Shown in pieces: positions 59,648-64,000 of a stretch of 64,000 bases of DNA. The notes beneath the pieces are model-generated. The model saw only the letters and a program-made list of their open reading frames with translations. It was not told the origin of the DNA and did not search any database. Source of the stretch: Treponema_I sp045599005 (GTDB lineage Bacteria > Spirochaetota > Spirochaetia > Treponematales > Treponemataceae); contig JAZRVF010000020.1 of the NCBI GenBank assembly GCA_045599005.1, positions 124,001 to 188,000 of the forward strand. The letters are read 5' to 3'. Within the stretch, counting starts at the first letter, position 1, and each line of letters begins with the position of its first letter. Both the position numbers and the translations under genes were made by a program.

Positions 59648-61585
59648 ATGGCGAATTACGAAGTTACTGCTACAAGACGCCGGCCGCAGAGATTTGATGA
59701 TCTGGTGGGTCAGGATTTTGTTGCTTCCACATTGAAAAATTCAATTGCCCGCGGACAGATTGCGCATGCATATCTTTTTTCAGGACCGAGAGGCTGCGGA
59801 AAAACATCAACTGCACGTATTCTTGCAAAAGTCCTCAACTGTGAGAAAGGTGTTGAAGAAGCACCCTGCGGAGAATGTGCCGCCTGTCAGGAGATTGCAC
59901 GGGGTTCATGCATGGACGTCATCGAGATTGACGGTGCGTCAAACACCAGTGTCAATGATGTGCGTCAGATCAAGGACGAAGTGCTTTTTCCGCCCAATTC
60001 ATGCAAATACAAGATTTATATCATAGACGAAGTCCACATGCTTTCCACCAGTGCATTCAACGCGCTGCTGAAAACCATCGAGGAGCCGCCGCCATACGTC
60101 ATCTTTATTTTTGCCACTACGGAACTCCACAAAGTGCCGGCTACGATCAAAAGCCGCTGCCAGCAGTTCCACTTCAGACTTGGTTCCATTGAACAGGTGA
60201 AGAATGTGCTGGCAGACGCGGCGGAAGAGATCGGTATCCAGGCTGACGAAGAGGCTCTGTACTGGATTGCCCGTGAATCCACCGGAAGTTTCCGTGATGC
60301 CTACACGCTTTTTGACCAGGTTGCCGCATTCTCAGGTGATCATATCACTTTTGAAGGAATCCGGGAAAAACTTGGTATTGTAGGCGTTGAGAAACTGAAT
60401 GACATCTGTGAGGCCTGTGCCGCCGGTGAAGTGCAGAAAACCATTCTCATGCTGGATGAGTATATACAGTCCGGTGTAAGCGTTGAGCAGCTGATCACCA
60501 ATACCACTGATTATCTCCGCAGTCTGCTGCTGATTCAGACAGGAGTCACCAAAGAAGCCCTTCTTGGCCAGAAAGCCGAACGGTATTCACGGAAGGTTCT
60601 TGATGCATGGGATGCGATACGGCTGGAAAGAGCCCTGTCCATGTTCCTGCAGCTGTACCGTGACATCCGCTATTCGCTGAGTCCGAGGACGGAACTGGAA
60701 CTGGCTTTTACAAAACTGTGCTGGCTTTCTTCCTACGTTTCTGCCCGTGAAGTGAAAACGGCAATTGACAGTGCACGGAGTTTTCTTGCAGGAAATGCGG
60801 TTTCAGGTGCGGGGCAGCCGGTGCAGATGCAGCAGTCTGTGCGTCCTGTCCACAATCTTCCGCAGCTGACACTTGGTAACGCCACGGATGCAGCCGGTCA
60901 TAGTGCTGCGAATGGTGCCGGCTCTGACAGTTCCATCAGCGGGGACAGTTCCCACAGTGCAGGGAATCCCCCGGTCACAGGTCACAGTTTTACGGAAAAC
61001 GCGCCCATTGCAAAGCAGTTTGCGGCGATACGTTCCATAATCCAGACACAGGAGTCACAGCCAGACCCTTTTGACGGTGGCGACAGAGAATCCTTTGCAG
61101 AAAACAGTTTTCCTGCTGCTGCAAATCCTGATCTGTCGCCGGAAGAACTTCATGAGCGTCTGGTCAAGGAACTGCGGTTTTCCCAGGGATTGCTTTCCCA
61201 GTCATTGAATGATACGGAAGCCTGGTTTTTTGAAGGTGACAGGCTTGTTGTCACTGCAAAGCATCCTTTCCAGAAGCAGCAGCTGGAGAATTCACGCAGT
61301 ATGCTTGCTGAGAAAATCCGGCAGATGCTAGGCAGGGCGGTGGAAATCAATGTGACTGTTCACCGTGAGGAAGAGAAGACTGCTGAGAAACTTGATCTTC
61401 CCGATTCTGTTGAGAAAGTCTGCGCCATGTTCAAAGGTACTGTGGTGGGCATAGAGGAAAACAGCACGGCGGAAGATGAGAAAACTCAGCAGGAAAGTGA
61501 AGAAAACAGTACTGAAGAAGAAAATGCAGCGGTTGCTGAATCCCCTGCAGAAGAATATGAGGGAGATGATGGAGATGAATATTAA
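59648..61585 (+). CDS. dnaX: DNA polymerase III subunit gamma/tau
   Basis: A 645-residue clamp-loader ATPase. It opens ATRRRPQRFDDLVGQDFVAST, Walker A is GPRGCGKTSTARIL (about residue 45), zinc ligands follow in CEKGVEEAPCGECAAC, then DEVHMLSTSAFNALLKTIEEPP (Walker B) and the SRC arginine finger region KSRCQQFHFR. After about residue 370 the tau part is Ser/Gly/Ala-rich and ends in a Glu-rich tail. I chose ATG 59648, since the 20 upstream codons are not family-like. It overlaps ybaB. Confidence 0.96.
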   Translation: MANYEVTATRRRPQRFDDLVGQDFVASTLKNSIARGQIAHAYLFSGPRGCGKTSTARILAKVLNCEKGVEEAPCGECAACQEIARGSCMDVIEIDGASNTSVNDVRQIKDEVLFPPNSCKYKIYIIDEVHMLSTSAFNALLKTIEEPPPYVIFIFATTELHKVPATIKSRCQQFHFRLGSIEQVKNVLADAAEEIGIQADEEALYWIARESTGSFRDAYTLFDQVAAFSGDHITFEGIREKLGIVGVEKLNDICEACAAGEVQKTILMLDEYIQSGVSVEQLITNTTDYLRSLLLIQTGVTKEALLGQKAERYSRKVLDAWDAIRLERALSMFLQLYRDIRYSLSPRTELELAFTKLCWLSSYVSAREVKTAIDSARSFLAGNAVSGAGQPVQMQQSVRPVHNLPQLTLGNATDAAGHSAANGAGSDSSISGDSSHSAGNPPVTGHSFTENAPIAKQFAAIRSIIQTQESQPDPFDGGDRESFAENSFPAAANPDLSPEELHERLVKELRFSQGLLSQSLNDTEAWFFEGDRLVVTAKHPFQKQQLENSRSMLAEKIRQMLGRAVEINVTVHREEEKTAEKLDLPDSVEKVCAMFKGTVVGIEENSTAEDEKTQQESEENSTEEENAAVAESPAEEYEGDDGDEY

Positions 61586-61886
61586 TCCTTTTGATCTGCT
61601 TAAAAATGCAAAAGCCATTCAGGAAGAGATGGGAAAAGTCCAGGAAGAACTCAAGGATATTTCTGCAACCGGGAGCAGCGGCGGCGGAATTGTAAAAGTG
61701 ACTGTGAACGGTCAGTTTGAGGTGACAGACGTTCTGATTGATCCCATTGCTGTGGATCCCCGTGACGTGAAAATGCTTCAGGATCTTATTGTGGCCGCTG
61801 CCCATGACGCAGGTGAGCGCATCAAGGAGATCATAAAAGAGAAAGCCGGCCCAATGCTTGGCGGTCTGAACATTCCGGGTCTCTGA
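61575..61886 (+). CDS. ybaB: YbaB/EbfC nucleoid-associated protein
   Basis: A 103-residue DNA-binding protein, usually encoded between dnaX and recR, as here. The pattern NPFDLLKNAKAIQEEMGKVQ, then GGIVKVTVNGQFEVTDVLIDP and DLIVAAAHDAGERIKEIIKEK, is typical. It starts within the dnaX end (overlap 11 bases) behind GGGAG. EbfC of Borrelia binds DNA and affects nucleoid structure. Confidence 0.94.
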   Translation: MNINPFDLLKNAKAIQEEMGKVQEELKDISATGSSGGGIVKVTVNGQFEVTDVLIDPIAVDPRDVKMLQDLIVAAAHDAGERIKEIIKEKAGPMLGGLNIPGL

Positions 61887-61889
61887 TCA

Positions 61890-62477
61890 ATGAACGCACT
61901 TGATGAACTTACCGACAGTTTTTCCCGCCTGCCGGGAATCGGTAAAAAAAGCGCATCCCGCATTTCTTATCACCTGCTGAAAACGGACCAGGTGTTTCTG
62001 GAGCGTTTTGCCCGGCAGCTTCTTACTCTGCACGACCGCATCAAAAGATGCAGCATCTGCGGCGCATACACTGAGAATGATCCCTGTGCGATCTGCAGCG
62101 ATGTGACCCGGGATAGAAGTGTGATCTGCGTTGTGGAACAGCCCCAGGATGTGCAGATAATAGAAGCTTCCCGCGAATTCAAGGGCATGTTCCATGTTCT
62201 TGGCGGTGTGATTGCGCCCCTTGAGGGAATCGGGCCGGACAAACTTTCTGTGGCACAGCTGCAGAAACGGATCCAGTCTGACGGCGTGAAAGAAGTCATC
62301 ATCGCGACAAATCCCACTGTGGAAGGCGACACAACGGCTCTTTACCTCCGGCGCATCCTTGAGAACACCGGTGTGACTGTCACCCGCCTTGCATCAGGAC
62401 TTCCTGTGGGCGGCGATCTTGAGTACGCAGACAGGCTGACTCTGGCAAGAAGTTTCCGTGGACGTGTATCACTTTAA
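61890..62477 (+). CDS. recR: recombination protein RecR
   Basis: A 195-residue RecF-pathway protein loading RecA at gaps with RecO and RecF. It has the N-terminal helix-hairpin-helix (SRLPGIGKKSASRISYHLL), the four-Cys zinc finger (CSICGAYTENDPCAIC), the Toprim domain starting VICVVEQPQDVQIIEASREF and the C-terminal LASGLPVGGDLEYADRLTLARSFRGR. It lies three bases after ybaB. Confidence 0.97.
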   Translation: MNALDELTDSFSRLPGIGKKSASRISYHLLKTDQVFLERFARQLLTLHDRIKRCSICGAYTENDPCAICSDVTRDRSVICVVEQPQDVQIIEASREFKGMFHVLGGVIAPLEGIGPDKLSVAQLQKRIQSDGVKEVIIATNPTVEGDTTALYLRRILENTGVTVTRLASGLPVGGDLEYADRLTLARSFRGRVSL

Positions 62478-62611
62478 GGCAGCACTGTCCTGCATTGTGT
62501 TACCGTAAAAAAACATATTGTTTGTCGGACGCAAAAGCATTATCATTCCTGACTGAATATAGGACATGGATTTTTTGTCCTGGAAACGGCGGGCCGATGT
62601 TCTGATGGAAC

Positions 62612-62643
62612 AGACTTTGCCCGTCGTATTTTCGATGACGGAG
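62612..62643 (+). promoter_or_regulatory. hairpin in the potD leader next to the ribosome site
   Basis: GCCCGTCG pairs loosely with CGATGACGG just before GGAGG of potD. It could limit access to the ribosome site; no known riboswitch class fits. Confidence 0.3.
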
Positions 62644-62650
62644 GCTTTGA

Positions 62651-63703
62651 ATGAAAAAAAGCTTTTGTGCCCGGATGTTCCGGCTTGTGTGTGTCATTGC
62701 GCTTGCAGTTGTGTCTCTTGCGGGTTGTTCCAATGCTGGTTCAAAAAAACTGTATCTTTTCAACTGGACTTACTACACTCCTGACGAAGTCATCAAACAG
62801 TTTGAGAAAGAATTCGGAGTAACCATCAAAGTAGACAGTTATGCCTCAAACGAAGAGATGTATGCAAAACTTATGGCCGGTGCCACAGGTTATGACATCA
62901 TCTTCCCGTCACAGGACTATGTCTCAATCCTTATGAAGCAGGGAAAACTTGCTGAGATCGATCATTCAAAATTCACAAACAAAGAAAACATCAGTGAGAT
63001 GGTGCTTGCAAAGGCAACCTACGATCCTGAGATGAAATACAGCGTTCCTTATTACATGGGTGCCGCCGGAATCGCTGTCAACAAAGAAAGAGTCTCGGAT
63101 TATGAAAAGAACTGGGATATTTTCTCACGGACTGACCTTCAGAACAGAATGAGCATGATGGATGATATGCGTGAAGTGATCGGTGATGCTCTTGCTTTCA
63201 AAGGTCATTCAGTCAATTCTCTGGATCCTGCTGAACTTGCGGAGGCAAAACAGCTGATCCTTACCGAGTGGAAACCGAATCTTACGAAATTCGATGCGGA
63301 AGGTTTCGGAAAAACTTTTGCCTCCGGTGATTTTTACGTTGTCCAGGGATATGCGGAAGCGGTATTCGGTGAAGTGCCGGAAGAAAAATGGGACACAGTG
63401 GATTTCTTCATTCCCGAGATTGGCGGTCCCATGTACATTGATTCTCTCTGTATACTCAAGAATTCAAAGAATTATGATCTTGCGATGGAATTCATCAATT
63501 TTATCCATCGGCCTGAGATTTATGCCCAGTTCCTTGATGCATTCCATTTTCCGGCAGGTGTAAACACAAAAGCAGCCCAGTATATGACGACTGTGCCTCA
63601 TTACACAGCGGAAGACATGAAAAACTGCGAGATCAAGAATGATCTTGCGGAAGGAATTGACGTCTATAACGCAATCTGGCAAGAAATCCGTTTCGAGAAC
63701 TGA
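62651..63703 (+). CDS. potD: polyamine ABC transporter substrate-binding lipoprotein
   Basis: A 350-residue periplasmic protein. The lipoprotein signal ends SLAGC (Cys near residue 26). The PotD-type fold is shown by LYLFNWTYYTPDEVIKQFEK, MYAKLMAGATGYDIIFPSQDY, VPYYMGAAGIAVNKERV and FVVQGYAE-like YVVQGYAEAVFGE. It binds spermidine or putrescine. The permease and ATPase genes are not downstream within the window. ATG follows ACGGAGG. It lies 173 bases after recR. Confidence 0.92.
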   Translation: MKKSFCARMFRLVCVIALAVVSLAGCSNAGSKKLYLFNWTYYTPDEVIKQFEKEFGVTIKVDSYASNEEMYAKLMAGATGYDIIFPSQDYVSILMKQGKLAEIDHSKFTNKENISEMVLAKATYDPEMKYSVPYYMGAAGIAVNKERVSDYEKNWDIFSRTDLQNRMSMMDDMREVIGDALAFKGHSVNSLDPAELAEAKQLILTEWKPNLTKFDAEGFGKTFASGDFYVVQGYAEAVFGEVPEEKWDTVDFFIPEIGGPMYIDSLCILKNSKNYDLAMEFINFIHRPEIYAQFLDAFHFPAGVNTKAAQYMTTVPHYTAEDMKNCEIKNDLAEGIDVYNAIWQEIRFEN

Positions 63704-63726
63704 TTATTTGCCTGCTTGAGGATTTA

Positions 63727-64000
63727 TGCTGAACAGTAAAGTTTACGAAGAAGCAATCATAAACGGTGCGGAGGCTGTGTGTTTTGCAGAACCTGTTTTT
63801 GCAGAAAGTGCAGACTCCGGACAGATTTCCGATTTCAGAATCATCTTTGCAAATGACGCATTGACCGGCTTTGTGGGGGATGGTGTACATGAGGGTGCTC
63901 TGTTCTCTTCTCTTGCAGACCTTCTGGACGATGACCACTGGATTGAAGTTCCACTGCAGGTTTATGGCGGAACTTTACGCTATGTTCAGAAAGAATACTT
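63727..64000 (+). CDS. start of a probable sensory protein (PAS-like), cut by the window end
   Basis: The frame opens at ATG 63727 behind TTGAGGA and stays open to base 64000. It reads LNSKVYEEAIINGAEAVCFAEP, then FRIIFANDALTGFVGDGVHE and GALFSSLADLLDDDHW, a pattern reminiscent of PAS domains (N-D-A-x-x-x-x-F). Only 91 residues are visible and the output domain lies outside, so a kinase, cyclase or other type cannot be distinguished. It is 23 bases after potD. Confidence 0.5.

Overview
The window reads as chromosomal DNA from a spirochaete, most likely a gut or rumen Treponema (inference from content, not from a database match). Support comes from the many lipoproteins with short signal peptides, a BMP-type nucleoside ABC importer, divergent treponeme-style outer-membrane beta-barrel proteins ending in Phe, a poly-G tract inside a regulatory operon, and a threonyl-tRNA synthetase without a TGS domain. 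There is no transposase, prophage, rRNA operon or CRISPR array. One tRNA gene (initiator Met) is visible.

Layout. 0.1-3.1 kb: a membrane protein/HTH regulator pair, decayed gene remnants (LRR, PIN) and a solitary HipA-like kinase. 3.1-7.3 kb: a small lipoprotein, an Ig-like protein that looks 5'-truncated, tRNA-fMet and a membrane-anchored solute-binding-like protein. 7.5-13.1 kb: thrS, the htrA-uvrB operon and an ArsC-fold protein. 13.1-18.5 kb: xpt with a complete BMP-type nucleoside importer, a purine salvage unit. 18.8-23.6 kb: a response regulator/kinase/membrane protein operon with a G9 tract, and two divergent lipoproteins. 24.0-31.3 kb: a DUF4143 ATPase between repeat arrays, an SGNH lipoprotein with a second membrane protein/HTH pair, Mn-pyrophosphatase and alpha-galactosidase. 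31.8-35.9 kb: methyltransferase, TSUP permease, acetolactate synthase large subunit and a YczE-like protein. 36.0-40.0 kb: yhbY and a TPP-riboswitch-controlled thiamine importer. 40.1-44.4 kb: rplM-rpsI, recX, an HTH-receiver regulator and galK. 44.8-49.4 kb: two divergent paralogous porins with matching inverted 3' flanks, a serine recombinase and a SUMF1 protein. 49.4-59.5 kb: CBM9-like protein, recQ, GH31 glucosidase, dus, rhaM, CYTH, trhA, rlmB and a SEC-C protein. 59.6-64 kb: dnaX-ybaB-recR, potD and the start of a likely sensor protein.

Alpha-galactosidase, galactokinase, GH31 glucosidase, rhamnose mutarotase and the CBM9-like protein suggest growth on plant-derived galactosides, glucosides and rhamnose. 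Importers for nucleosides, thiamine and polyamines suggest scavenging.

The most striking non-coding feature is a dispersed repeat family present at about a dozen intergenic loci. Its two outer arms change together (ATCCT with AGGAT, ATGTT with AACAT), so the fold is conserved rather than the sequence. Other structure worth follow-up: candidate phase-variation sites (G9 tract; inverted porin duplication beside an invertase-like gene), a 103-bp palindrome, two strong operator dyads, and several promoters whose -10 box lies only 5-8 bases before the start codon, suggesting leaderless mRNAs.
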